Notes: a model not told the origin generated them from the sequence alone. A stretch of 64,000 nucleotides of DNA from Tubulanus polymorphus (GCF_964204645.1 NC_134028.1:7109001-7173000), one strand, 5' to 3'; positions 1 through 14,300 are shown, counted from the stretch's first letter. Translations and numbers: made by a program.

Positions 1-3000
1 AACTGGCCTGGTGCCGCTCAAGCTGTAAAAATATCTTCCCTGATGGGTATCACGAGGTTTGAGGGTTCCTTTCCGCGGCAAGGAGTGAAAAACTCATCAT
101 TCAGACAACAGCATGATTCGAACCCTAGTTTTACGAGAGACCAGTACATGAAAGGCTGCTTAAGGGGGGGACATACTGGGCTATTTTAGGGGGACATACT
201 GGGCAAATCGCCTAGTGTGTCAGGGTTGGTGCTTGAAGATCACCTTCGGCAATTCAAACTTATTTGCCCAAATCCATCATGTTGGACCAAATCACCTAGT
301 GTGCCAGGCTACGGTGATCGTTTGCCTCAAGTGCCATTTTAATCAGCCAATGACTCTTCTCCGATGGCACGTGATAGCAAAATGGCAGCAAGATTTTTCA
401 AAGGGTGGCGCTAGTGCCTGGCTAGTGTGTCAGCTACTCTTGGCGATCAAATCAGTGAGAAAATTGGCGGTGAATGAGTTGGCCGACTTAATCGCCCAGT
501 GTGTCCAAGGCTTTAGTCAATGAACCACTGAGGCCGTCAAAACCTTTCATTTTCCATCGACGAAACTTGTTCAGTTCAACGGTAACATTTTCATGTGGGG
601 TACAGTTCAATACAATTACAACCATCATGCAACATTCCGTGATGTCATATCATGACATACGATGCGATAAAAATATCGTTTAAAAATTCTATCTAAGCTG
701 AAAGCTAAAAAACAATTGTAAGCTAAAATTGTAACAACAATGTTTTCGTCACATCATTATGATTGTAAAAAGATTTTATCTAAAGTTTTTTGGAAACCTC
801 TTTTGTACTTCGGCATTTGAACCCCTGTAAATACTGAGCTAAATTGTGGAGATCGGCTTTATTTTGTAACAATGAAACTTGAAGCCATTACTGTGTAACA
901 GCCCCAGGCATCCCATAGTGAAAGGCAGGATTGAAACTAACTGGTCAACCAAACATTGCCACAAAATGTTGATCAGTAATTCATTGTTTTCATGTTTTGC
1001 ACCATCCGACCAGACTGATTACTGCGCCATATGTTTCCATTGTTTTCAAGATTCATGACTGAAATGATTTGTTCATGCAGCAGTAGTTCTACATTATATC
1101 AATTCAGAAATGTTGATTGTAACGCGATATATCTCTATTAGAAAACAGCTTGACGTATACCCGGTATGCAAAATCCATCCAAGTGATCGAGTTTTACCCA
1201 TTTTATCTAGGTGTGCCTGACAGGGGTGGATCTAGGACCTGATTCTGGGAGGCGGGTGCACCCCAAAATAGGGCATATCATATAACTAAAAGGGCACCTC
1301 AAAAGAAAGCTCATCGGAGAAAATTAACTAATTTTTGGAAATACAGACAACAAGCCGATGAATTTAAACTATCCAATTTAATATTTTCAGTTTTCCAGTA
1401 AAATTTCAGGCCAAGTGGACATTTTTAGGGGCTGGTACTGCAACTGACATTACTTTCATTGAGAAAGATATTTTCTTTGTTTCTAAATGAAAGTGCTAAA
1501 AATACATGTTTATCATATTTGTATTCAAATCATTGTTGATTTCTACGGACACTGACCAAAGCGCTTTTTGCGTTGTTTTACACTGAGATGCATGGACAAA
1601 CAAACACTGGTTGGTGCGAAAAACATTTGGAGTTTACCACAAATCAATGGGACTTTTACTTATAACTGCATGCGACTTTCACGGCTGTCCATTAAGATAA
1701 AATTGGGAGCGATTTTTTTCATACTGATCGAAGTACTTAATGAACACCCTGATCTTGACTAATTGTATATGCCTTAGAATACCCCAGCAGAAGGACATTT
1801 CAAAATCAACTGACATTAATTATTCACATGGGCAATTCAGGGGTAAATCCAGGACTTTAAGGAGAGAATATGCACCTGTCCATTCGAAGGGGACTCTTAT
1901 ATATATATATTTATATCGCAAAAGGAAGAAGGCAGCCCAGACGTTGTCTGAGGAATTTTGAAGGTCTTCCTTTAGCTATTAGGAAAATACAACATCAATC
2001 TTTGAAATGTTAAAACAACAAATATGATTGGATCTGCCCGTTGAAAAATCCTTTTCAGCCAATATACTACACGATGTTGACCTTGACTTATGTATGTCCT
2101 TCTGCTGCGGGGTGAGGTCAATGTCAAGGAAAAACAGCTATATCTTTGTTACATACTATCGTTATTTGAATATGGTTTTCTTTCCGCCCATCGTCCTGGG
2201 TCTGACGGTATCGAGGCTATGGAATTATTCAAAATTTTGTCGCTACCTAGAGTACAAGATAAACGCTCATGAACAAATATGGAAAATCATTCCAAATAAA
2301 AGATGAATTTCATTGAATTCACGCCGGATGAAATTATACATTAATCTGGTTGAATTATGGTTATTTCTTATTCGCATTAGCAACTCCAAAATAACATTTC
2401 ACTGAAAACATCGAAACAATGATGAATGACGAAACACATTTCGCGGTGTCCATAACAACAAATATGTATCGAATGACGTAAGGTCAAATTGCTCTTTATA
2501 TCGGCACAACATTTCTAGTATATAATCTTAAGAAAATTCTAGTAAAGATGACTACCTCGATCAATCAAAACGTCAGGGCCGGTTGTTCAAAATTTGGTTA
2601 GCGTTAACCAGTGGATGGTTGACAGAGTGACAATTAAAAGCTCATTGTTACTATGGTATCTATCCGCCGCTTATCTTTAGCCAACTTTTGAGCAACTGGC
2701 CACTGATTATTGCTTTCTTATACGTATTTGTGCTGGATATCAAATACCCCCATTACAGACACAGATTTAGAATATTACCAAAATGGTTCAGCCATATTTA
2801 CTAGAGGAATGCTTGTTTTTAAAGTTTTCAGAATAACGATCATGCATTGGACACGTATAATTTACCGTTGAGTTTATCGGTAAATTGGCCATTATCTGCA
2901 GCTAAAAAATAATTGACCAGTTTCAATGCAGGGTTGATTTTGGCTCTGAATTAGTTTGAAATTCTTTACGTGTTTTATTTGAGAATGGAAAATAAAGTGG

Positions 3001-3400
3001 GCTTAATCAGGCTATGCATTTTAGTGTTCGTTGACTAGGTCGCCATATGCAGCCAAAACGGAAATGATTTTATTGAAGAAATATTCAGGAAAACACACAT
3101 TCCTTCGTTACATGCACGTTTGGGTGAAGTTTCCTAAATGAACATAAACATTCTCTCTTATTTTCTAAATTGTTTCACTTTTTTGCATAACGAGGTTTGG
3201 TCCATACACTACAAACAATCAAACTTTTTACCTAAATCACCATTTAACCGATTTTGCTGTTCACTCGCTTCAAAAAAAAGAAAAACAAAAGAAATGCACA
3301 CACGAATTGAAACAAATCATATCTTCATTCAGAACCTGAAATGTTAAAAGATGCAAGTGAACTTTCATTACCTGGTACTAGTATTTTGATAAACACTTAC
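1..3400. other. Last visible CDH23 intron; repeats, no exon found
   Basis: This stretch lies 3' of the last visible CDH23 exon and is probably intron: the exon ends in a donor and no tail-like exon (the NKYSF...NPVWLDPF region of CDH23) could be found on the minus strand. It holds a periodic AGTGTGTC motif near 208-510, a foldback repeat at 2575-2707, a short TA run near 1897 and a diverged copy of a GGATCTAGGA repeat near 1225. Small open frames here show no recognisable protein. Confidence 0.55.
2575..2707. repeat. Foldback repeat (GGCCGGTTGTTCAAAA family)
   Basis: Inverted ends GGGCCGGTTGTTCAAAATT and AACTTTTGAGCAACTGGCC. Related copies: 6366-6488, 13848-13940 and 30923-30999, with a diverged one at 58847-58950. 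The shared core reads GATAACCAGNGGATA. Probably a MITE. Confidence 0.55.
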
Positions 3401-5382
3401 CGAATGCCATAGCAGTTGCAGCTTTCAATTTTCGTCGATATCTGAAAAGAAATAGTGAAAAAATCCTTAATAATTCTGAAAGAAACCTCTGATTTTTTAC
3501 TAGAGCGGAGACAGGATAGTGCAGATGACTGGCAACACCTGATGGGATAACTGGTATTGCGGCTCTTATCTGTGACAATGTGATTTTAAAACTCTCACCC
3601 TGTCCGCGTAACAAAATATTGAGATTTTTAGAACTTACGTCCTTCTGCAGCACCACAGTAAGATAATCAGCAAAATTACAGCCACTCCTAATGCGACAGC
3701 AACTACTGCCAACGCTAACCGTAATGTTCCGACTTCATCGGTCTTTACTTCAGGTTCCACAGCCAACTGTCAAAAACACGAAATTATCATTGATACTTAG
3801 AAGTAAGGCAATATAGTCAGCAATGTGGTCCAGAGTTCTTAAACGGACTGGCCTTAGGATTAAAGTTTATTGAAGTCTGTCCCTGACATTTGATGGTTCT
3901 CACCATAAACAAATTTGATCTAGGACTGACATGTCTGAAGGGAGTTAATCAATGATAAAACAAAATTCATCATAAATCCTGTACTTACCAAAACCTCAAT
4001 GACGTTATACTCTTTAAAGAAAGCTTCTAATGATGCATAGTTTGTGTCGACTAAACTGCAAAATTAAGAAAAAATTTTTAAACATTTCTCTTAATATGAA
4101 TAAGGAGTCTGGTTGCTAGGGTTATGAAACTTACTCTAAGACGTAACGTGCATCTAATATTTGTCCTTTATTATCGACTGCGTGTATAAACATATCAGTC
4201 CTGAAATACAATCATAAACATCCAATCATCGAAATCAAGAGTTGGGGTTCTTGATAATAAACTATACAGCAGGAACAAGTTCTCAGTTAAAACTCTTGAT
4301 GTTCATGGAAAATTAACTATTCTAAAAAGTTGAACGTCACATTCAACAGAAAATTGTTGAACTGGGTTCTGAGGAATAATACCCAGCGCACTACTACAAA
4401 CGGAAACATGGAAACAAGAGACAGAACATGTTTCTGAGGCGTTTCCCTATACCGTATCTGAGTCCGGAATAGTTTTCTAACAGCTCCACTGAGTATCTAC
4501 GATGGCCATAACTTGTTCACTCTTAAGTATGGATCAAAAGCCCTTTTATATTGGATCAAATTTTACTATCAAGAAAACTTATCAACAAATCTTTGTAGGT
4601 TCTACTTCATGAGGTTCTAACAATCAGACAAAGAACAAATAGCAGATATATTACTTACAATTTATCATCAGATTTTCCATCATCTCCTTTATGAGAGGTT
4701 ATCTTATCAACGTTTATAGTTGCACCAGTTTGATTTGATAGAAAGCTGAAAAAAAGACATTTACTTCTTTATAAATATTACGCAGTTGAATCGCTGTAAT
4801 TTCTTTGAGTTTCAGATTGAAGCAACAATAGAAATCGAACAGACGCTTCTGGAAGATTGAACACGTACTCGGCGAATGTCCGGCGTATCTTTCCAACTTC
4901 ATTCGTTGTTCCTCTGAATACGACTTTCACCCTTTGATTTTCATTCAGCAAATAAATCTGTAGGTGATGAGAAAACGTGAGAAAATTCACTCCGATTTTA
5001 GGAGATAAAGGTTTCTAATGATGTGATGATTTTTCAAGTCTTCCTTTCATAGTTTAAACAATGATCTAAGCTTAACACAATTTCTTTCGAATCGTGGAAT
5101 ACTGTAATACCAGTAATTAAACAATTCACTTACGGCCATGTCAGCAGTGTCGAACATTCCAGACGAATCATTCACTTTAACTTTGAAGTTGAAATAGCCT
5201 TGCATATTAGCTTGAAAGAATATGTTCGTGCTTAAAACTGCCGACATCTTTTCCAGAACGAAAGGCACCGATTCGCTACGTTCTTGCAGTTGTTCTTTCA
5301 GTTTTGCAGTGATCTGAATTGGTCCGTCGATGTAGAAGAAATGTATGCTATTATTTCCGATGTCCTTATCGGTGACATCTCT
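3401..5382 (-). CDS. CDH23: CDH23 membrane-proximal domain, TM helix and first tail residues
   Basis: Seven small exons (5134-5382, 4869-4957, 4659-4745, 4135-4200, 3989-4055, 3639-3766, 3401-3441) encode residues about 1519-1760. They give the end of EC14 (TDKDIGNNSI), then the domain following the last EC repeat in CDH23 (NENQRVKVVF, FLSNQTGATINVD, ILDARYVLE, FFKEYNVIEV). The transmembrane helix is at about 1721-1744 (LALAVVAVALGVAVILLIIL), followed by WCCRRTYRRKLKA, like YYRTVHKRKLKA of human CDH23. Donor 4868 is taken at GTACGT inside a longer open frame, because only that choice restores the conserved RTFADFLSNQ join. Confidence 0.85.
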
Positions 5383-8300
5383 CTGAAAGAACGGATACAC
5401 GTTTGATTTATTAGCCGATCATTAATAACTGTTACTTTAAGGTATAAGATCGATGAGAGGCTTCCAGAAGATCTATAGCATTACATACTAGGATCGAGAA
5501 CATGAGCTATTAAGCCACATGATCATCTACCCTGAATTGTACAATATTTGAAGAAACTGAAGTGGTCTTGCCACATCTCGCAATCATCAGGACTGACCGG
5601 CCAAGTTAGTTCTACAAGGAAGTACTGGCAACAAGAGGAAGAGGTAAGCAGAGGAAGTGATAGGAAGACAAACTTTTCCAGAACAGTCAGACAGGCAACC
5701 ACTGATGTTGGTTTCTTCGCCTAGCGATCGATTTGCAAAAACATAATTAGATGTTCTAGTCTAAATACTGAACATATACCGGGTAGGTAAAAACTCACAA
5801 AGAAATTATAAACTTCGTCCCCCTTCTGCGTATCGCGTGTCACACCGGCTGAAAACTTCTTTTTCGTGAACACCGGCGGGTTATCATTTATGTCCTGCAG
5901 TTTGACCTTGATCAGTAACAACGACGGGTCGGTCGCATTATATTTCGTTTGAAAACGATTTGGATCCGTCAGAGGTAGACTGTTCGCCGCGCGTCTCCGT
6001 CGACCAGCAGGCGGCTGCGTGAACGCGGTACGATCCCAATATTCTACAAAATTACGATTTATTCATATAGGACGATCAAAAGGGGGCAGCGCTATTAGAA
6101 AACCAGATTCCGAACGGAGGTCGCTTACTATTGTTGCATTCACCGGTTGCCTTGATTACAATATCGGAAAATGGAACTGTTTCGCGGTCCATTGATTTCA
6201 CCAAGAACAATTTGCCAGACAGCTTTTCCAAGTTGAAATTTAACTGCGGGTCACCGCCTTCAAAAATAGAAATTCGAATAACATATCTATGCATTGGCAA
6301 ACATATGACATCAGGAAACTGAACAGCTCTTTAAAATGAAAACTTTGAACACACTATTTTCTTCTGGGGCCTGATGCTCAAAAGTTTGTTAAGATAACCG
6401 GCTGATAAATACCATAGTATCAATGAACTTTCAATTGTCACTATATCAAGTATCCACTGGTTAAATCTAACTTTTGAGCAATTGGTCCTGAAGTTAAGGT
6501 AGTGGTTTTGGGTTGGTGTCAGTACACTGTACTTAGATAGATGCTGCTCATGACCTTGATTATGTGAACACACTTTTAATATGGACATTTAGCGAATTTA
6601 CTGAAAAAGTGATTTACTGTATCTAAAATGCATGATAAGAATCTGAAATTGATTGAATCTGGATGGAACAGTATTCATATCATAGTGGTATCACTGTATT
6701 CGAACTTACTTACCGACTATGAAATAACAAATGATCGAAAGGTTTTTACTGTCTCTGTCGGTCGCTTTCGGTATCATACCGATGAGAACGTTAGCTTTAC
6801 CCTCCGGTACACTCATTACGTACGGGATGGCAATTTTCGTCTTGTCAAACATCGGTAGATTATCATTCGCGTCTCTGACATGAACAATTATCGATTTAAT
6901 AACCACAAACAGTCCATCGGTTGCTTCAACTTCCAACTAGAATGAAATAAACGAATCTAGTTATAGACTGAAATATTCCAATCATCTGGCATTGATTGTA
7001 CAGGGAGGCCACTTTTATTTGACATGCTTTTCCCTGACTATTCCCTGACATGTGGGTTTGTTTCCTTGACTTGATCTGCTAAGAATTCAATTAATTAACA
7101 CAGAATCTGTTTGTTTTTTGGCACTCAAGTTTCCCTGATCTTAAGCTGTTTTACAAAATTCCCTGGCTTGTTTTAAGAAAAGTCCCTGACTTTCCCCTGA
7201 TTTCCAGGTAAGTGGCCACACATATCATATATATTAGACAAGAATAGGCTGATCAGGGTATTTTCTAGAGTGAATAATACCTGACCTGGTATTGAGCTTG
7301 ATTTTCACGGTCGGCCTGCACGATCATCTTTAACCATCCCGTTTTCGATTCGATAACAAAAGATTGGTAATCCTTCTCGGGTTTCAGTCGATATGTAATG
7401 ATTCCGCTTTGCCCCCGATCGCTGTCTGTAGCTATGAATTGAACGATCATCTTGTTAATCGTTGTTTCATTCTGGAATAAAATCAAATGATTTTCATTAG
7501 GAAATGAAAAATCGAGTTTCACAATCTCAGGAATTGAAAACCACCAAGACACATAAATGTTCATTCACAAACTGGCGAACTGGACCCCCAAATCACAGTA
7601 AACAAAATGCGATATGTATTTTATTCTAAGTATAAAATCATATTTCTAATTCTGGAGTCGAGGTAAGAAAATACCCAGTAAGTTTACTTTCAAATATTAC
7701 GACCTTTAGACCATTGATTTGCTAAAACCTTATATATTTCTGTGAAGGTTCGAATATGTAAGAGATAATGAAGGATTTTGTTAAACCATACTTTATAAGC
7801 CATCGTATGAGACTTCTATGGTAATCAGCATCTACCCCTCTTTGCTAGCACACCGCATCACGGTGTATTGATGATATTAGTTATTAGTTTTCATCTCTAT
7901 TGAAGCAGCACAGTTGGATGAAGAGTTTATACTAATTCGCTACCTCTGATACGTAGAAATCAGCAGCAACTGGCTCTCTAAACACCGGTGGACTATCATT
8001 GACATCGGTAACATTGATATAAACATCAGTCGTGCCGGTGAGAGTGGTCGGTGTGCCTTGATCCGTCGCTCGCAATTTCAAATGGAACAAAGCGATCGTT
8101 TCTTTCAGCGACTTTTTCAACACAATCTGCCCGCTGGTCGGCACGACTTGGAAATAATCGGTGCCGTTCGAACTCGCTGTGTCGATCGAATACGTAAGGA
8201 TTGCGTTGTTTTTGATGTCTTTATCGTCGGCTGTGATCGTCGTCACCGGATTCACGACCGAATGAGTCTCTTGAATTTCGATCAGATATTTCGTTTTCGG

Positions 8301-11300
8301 GAACGTCGGCGTTTCGTCGTTGACGTCGGTTATGCGTATCTGCAGCTGAGCGGTATCGGTACGCCGTTTCTCGGCGGGTGCGTTGTTGTTATCCGCTGCG
8401 ATCACGGTCAAATCGTAGACGGATTTCGATTCGCGATTCAGCGGTTTTTTCACGGTTATCGTCCCCTACAAAATTATGATTTGAGAGACTGGTGAGAATG
8501 ATATCAACAATGTATTTCTTCTGATTACTTGATTAGTGTCTTTGTTCTGGATAGTGTATACATATTTCTTAATTTCTGTTTAAACTCAGATTAGTCTCTT
8601 CATTATGGATTGTATGTTAACCCTTTCAGCGCATCTACACCGCAGTGCAGTGTATAAATCAGTGATAGATTTTGCTAGTACACCGCACTGCAGTGTATTA
8701 ATTTAATTAGTAATTATCTCTCTTGGCAGCACCTGTCAAACATAGTGAAATATTTGTAACTAACGATACACTGCACCGCGGTGTATACACACTATAGTGG
8801 TATTCCCATTATTCAACACACTAGGGTGGAATTTTTGAAAATTTTCAAATTATCTCCAGCACTATAGGGTATTGATTAGCCAGCACTGAAAGGGTTAATT
8901 TCATCATTTATGTTGTAACTCGATGATTTTCAGAGTATAGTTAAAACGTTAAAACTAATAGCTAAACTGAACTACTAAAACTACTAGCTCAAGGAAACAT
9001 TTTTGGAGTGTTATATCATTTTTTCATTTTTATTGTGGGATCCTTTACACATTAACATAAACGATCCTTCTGCACCAGCGAACGAGGATTCCACTAGTGG
9101 CAAGTATGGAACTGGTAGCAATAGATCATCTAATCATGATTCTATCAAAAAAGTAATTTTCCGATACCTGACTTGGGCATGGTTCATGAAAAAGATCAAA
9201 TCGTTTTAAGTTTTAAAATATTTTTGCTTATGAAAACGGACCCAGCGTAATGGGATACTACTCACATTGTTCGGATCAATTTGAAAGTCGCCAGTTCCCG
9301 CTTGTAAGAAGTACTGCACAGCACCGTAATCTCCCAAATCTGGATCATCGGCTTTCAGAGTTATGACCGTCTGTCCGACCGTCGTGTTTTCCGGTACGTC
9401 GATTGTTTTCGAATACGGTTGAAATTTCGGATTGTTGTCGTTAATGTCGAGAATACGCACGCGTACATCGGCAGGCGTCGATAAGCCACCGGTGTCAGTT
9501 GCTACGACGGTGAAGTTGAGCCATTCGTTCGTCTCGCGATCCAAACGTTTTTTCAATGAAATTCCGCCTAAAATATTATGTTTTATTACGAATTCATCGG
9601 TATTTCCAAATATCGAACTTAAATCTTCAACCTCGCCCACAGGTGAGGTATTGAGATACAGGCTCTCTATATTCTCAAAATCTCATTTTCATTTTTTCGA
9701 GAAACGGACTGACCTGATGAAGGATCTTTGATTGCAAAGCTTCCCGTGACATCATTATTCAAGGAATAAGCAATAGTTTTTGCTTTGTCGGCATCAGTCG
9801 CTACGACAGTCAAAATCACCGAGTTCAAATCAGCATTTTCATTCACGTTTACTTGATAACTGGGTTGTTTGAATACGGGAGCATTGTCATTCACGTCAGT
9901 AAGTCCAATCGTCAAAGTTGCTGCGAATAACAAACAATAGCCATCATATGGTAGAGAGACAAGATCGAGGGGGTTGGTATTGAAACCCTGCAAAGCTGAT
10001 AAAGTTAATTGATGTGGTAAGTTTTCTCTTTTATCTGGATATTAACTGTTAGTAATATGTATCCTTGAGAGTTAATAGAAATAGAGTTATCCTCGATGAG
10101 CTGGTTTTAAAAATCAATTTCACTTAAATGTGAGTTTAACTCAAACGATTGATACTCGAGTTTAAGCCAGTCAATTGCTTAAAAGCTGGTAAGAGTTAAC
10201 CTACGGATTACTGAAATAGCAGCAATTGAAAATATATCTTTATTATCATGGTGCTCATCAGGTTGGTTAGGTTGAATTGGACCACAACTTTTAGCAACTA
10301 GCCATGGGCCAAAGAAAATCCTATCTTACCGATTGCTGACTGAACTCCGCCTAACGCATTCTTATCGACCACTTTTATCTTAATCGTAACCTCTTCTGTT
10401 TTCTCGCGATCCAACTGCTTGCTCACGTAAACTTTGCCGGTCATCCGCTGCACTTCGAACAGACGTGTGAAATTGTAAACCACCGGGTCTACGGGGTTTC
10501 CAATCGAGTCCTCGGCCGTTACTAGATCGTAAAGGACGCTGTATTCTAACTGAGCGTTCAAATCGAGGTCGATCGCAGCGTAGTCGTAAACGACTTGCTG
10601 CGGTTGTAAATTTTCGGCGATTTCGATACGGACAGAAGTCGGCTTAAAAGTCGGCGCTTTATTATTGACATCTGTTATCGTAATGGTAACGGTCGTACTT
10701 CCCGTGTTCGTCGGGGTACCGCGATCGATGGCTAAGACTTTCAGCACATATTGAGTTTGCGTATCCCGATCCAAATTTGCGCCCGTTTCTACTTTAATCA
10801 CTCCATCTTGCCCGCCGATTTTGAATTTATCTTTTGCTCCGGATTCGATGCGGTAGAATATTTCGCTGTTCAGAGTTCCAGGTCGGTCGTCATCTTGCGC
10901 AATGACTTGCGTAACATTTGTATCTATGATAAATTTCAAATGATTTTAAAAAAAATCCTATTTCAGTTCCTAGATAGTTTGCGTTTAAGACATAAGAGAC
11001 TTTTTTCATATGAACTTACCTGGTAATGAATTTTCTGGAATACTTGCTGAATAACTGTTTTTGTCGAAGAAAGGCGTGTTGTCATTCGTGTCCTTAACAA
11101 TTAATGAAGAAATCATAAATGCAATATACCATCAACCATGATACTATAAGTCTAGTCCGTTGGTCAGCCCCGTTAGATGCCTACATGGCGATATGAATAG
11201 GCTAGAAGAGTTTTGTTCATAGAGTCAGGGAGCGAAAAGCGAAAAATTTCACGAAAAAATTCAACTCTCATATCGATATTTCATAATTCAGTTCATTCAG

Positions 11301-14300
11301 TAAGATACCGGCATCAAAATCCTTTTATTTTCAATGAACGTTGAAATAGATGATAAGGCTCCCAAATGGAGATTTTGTCAAACAAGTCATCAAATAGGTA
11401 TAAGATTGTTGTTCCCAAAATGAGTGTAAGGTATAGTTTTAAAAATTGATTCAAGTCTCATTGAAATGTAGAGTAAATTGTAGCACAGTAAGCGTTTAAC
11501 CACTTAGCAACTAAACACATTTTCGTGTAACTAGACCAAGACCCACAAATTATTCATACAAACCTCTAGTTTGATGACGACAGTAACATCATTACTGAGA
11601 GGTGGGTTACCCTTATCGGTAGCCGACACAATCAATGTAAACTGTCCGTTCAACGCAGGATCCATTTTCTCATAATCTAAAGGCGCAGTCAGACTGATCT
11701 CACCAGTCGATGGATTGATGGTGAAATTTTTCTGTGGATCGCCGGATTTGATCGAGTAAGTGATTTGATTGTTCGGAGTCAAGTCTCGGTCAGACGCCTA
11801 AAAAACCACAAGAGAAATACACATTCATGTATCACAAATTTTTCACAAAATCATTTGGACTAGACATAGACTGGTATCATGATTAACCCGAGGGCTAACT
11901 CAATTTAATTTCAATTGAGTTATCCCCCGGCTTAAAGATAATACCAGTCTCTAAAACTGGCCCCTAGAACTTTAGTTAAAGATTTCCCCCCTTGAAGATA
12001 TTAAATTGAGAGAAATTACAGAATATGTTTTACTCTACTACATGAATTCAACAAGTACAAATATGTACTTCAAATACTCTTTTCGCCTCGTATTTGCAAT
12101 AAACCGCATGAATTTCCTCAGTTTTTAGATGATATGTATGATGCATTCATCATATCACTTGGTTTTCTTCACATTTTTTCAAGGCAGTAATTCAAAAATT
12201 CCTCATCCTCAAGAATGGTTTCGTTACCTCAATTTTTACAGGTCGTACGAGCTGCGATTGTCCTTCCAAAACTAAGCCATCGTATTTCGTCTGACGGAAC
12301 TCCGGTTTGTTATCGTTTCGATCGGTTAGTTTGATAATCACTTGAACGTTCGAACGACCACCGGCGCCATCTGTAGCGATATACACGAGGTAATACGCGT
12401 CAATCGTTTCGCGATCGAGTAACGTTTTGTCGAGGTTCGCGTCGACGTTAACGCTGATCAAACCGGTATTCGGATTGACAGTAAACCTGTAAACAACATC
12501 GAACGATTCATGAAAGCGATCAAAATCAAAACTAGGATCTGTTTTATTGACTGGGTATAAGGCTAAAAATGGTTCTATGAGGTTAAATTCTTAACTAAGA
12601 GTGACCAGGGTTGGGGACACTTGTCAATGTAAGGACTGATTTCTGCTACAAGGAGACTTGTTGTCAGCAGTGACTCAGCAGTGTTGGGACGGTATTGCAC
12701 ATTGTTGACCAGATCCTCAGGTGAGAATCAAAGAAATTAAAGGTCTTTCCAAATTATCACTGACTTGAGCAGAGTGAGTTGACTGTTACCCGAATAAGGA
12801 AGGGTCTACTGTCTTCAGTACAACCAGTCACTTCCCTGGACACTGATGTATTTTACATTTTGAAATATGAAACAGATCCATGGGCTTGAATTGGCAAGAA
12901 CAGAGAATGCTTACTTCGATGCGCTTGATCCAACAAGAGAGTATGTTATTTTACCATTGATACCTTTATCACTGTCTGTAGCCTGAAGAAAAACAGATAG
13001 ACAATGTTCTAAACAAAAATTCTTGGTTGGCCCATAGACCAATGATTTCATCACTGACAAAATTGATGGATAGTAGTTCATGTTGCATGATGCATCGTTA
13101 AACTCACAGTAATAGTAGTAATCGAGGTTCCTTTGGGTGAGTTTTCAGGAACGGTTGCATCGTAGCTCTGTTTACTGAATACTGGAAAATGATCATTGAC
13201 ATCGGTAATGGACAAAACGATGTCTGCGCTGCTCGAACGTTTTTCAGTCGTCTGCGTTTCCGTCGCAACGACCTAAAAACAAGAAAATGCTTCGATATCA
13301 ATTAAAATGACAAATTCTACAACATGAAATATTGTACAATGCCAAATTCATTTTACTAAACTTTTCATGAAAAAGTGCATAAACTTTTAACCTTTCATAA
13401 CCTGAATTTTGGTTGAAACAGTTTGAACAGAAGTTTAAGACAAGTTTGTGAAGCCCATTAAGGGGCTACAGCTACGTTTGGCTTTTCAAACATCAGGTCA
13501 CATACATAACTGTTTAATCATAACGTTTGTATGCTTTGTAATATCTAACTATATATGGCAAATAAAAAACTATCTATCGAACAAACCTTGAATGTAATCG
13601 TTGATTGTTTTTCGTAGTTTAAAACGCTTGAATTTTTCACGCGTATCATCACATTAGCCGTATTATAAACGACAGACGGCGCCACTTCAAATGCTGTATA
13701 CGGCTGACCGTTTTGTTCTAGTGTTAATTTGAATTGTCCATTGATTCCCTGAAATAGAAAATATCATCATTGAATGGTACGATTATCAGAACTACTCAAA
13801 TCTACTTGTTCCCTGTGGGATGGTCATAAAAGGGTAGGTAGTATCAAGGCCCAAGTGATTTCCTTTGCTCAAAAAGTAGTTGAAGATAACCAGCGGATAA
13901 ATACAGTGGTAATAATGAAATTTTTATTGAACAGATTTGAGCCCAAAAACCCTACACTGACGAGATCAGTTTAAATCCTGATGGTATAAACCTATCCTTC
14001 AAGGTGCATGAACAATAGATTCATTAAAAAAAACCCCATGTATCCTGCCCTGGTTTGGTGAAATTGAGGGGTTTCAACTATTCATTTAAAGCCACGGCAC
14101 AACTCAGCAACAACTATCAAACCAACATGGTGGAGAACTAAAGACTCAAAAAATACCAACCTGATCAAGATCGGTAACTTTCATTTCAGTTTGCGGCGCT
14201 GGCATGAATGTTATCGGTATTCCTGTTTGCGTATTTTCTATAACATTTGCGACATAATTCTGTTGGTTAAACGTCGGTTTCTCGTCGTTGACGTCAGTAA

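Noticed and set aside
95-150. Minus-strand GGTTCGAATC resembling a tRNA B box
   Set aside because: No matching A box at proper spacing and no tRNA fold; at most a fragment of a SINE.
8058-8495. 145-codon plus-strand open frame
   Set aside because: It is the antisense shadow of the large CDH23 exon 7944-8465, has no splice sites or domain, and the minus strand clearly encodes cadherin repeats.
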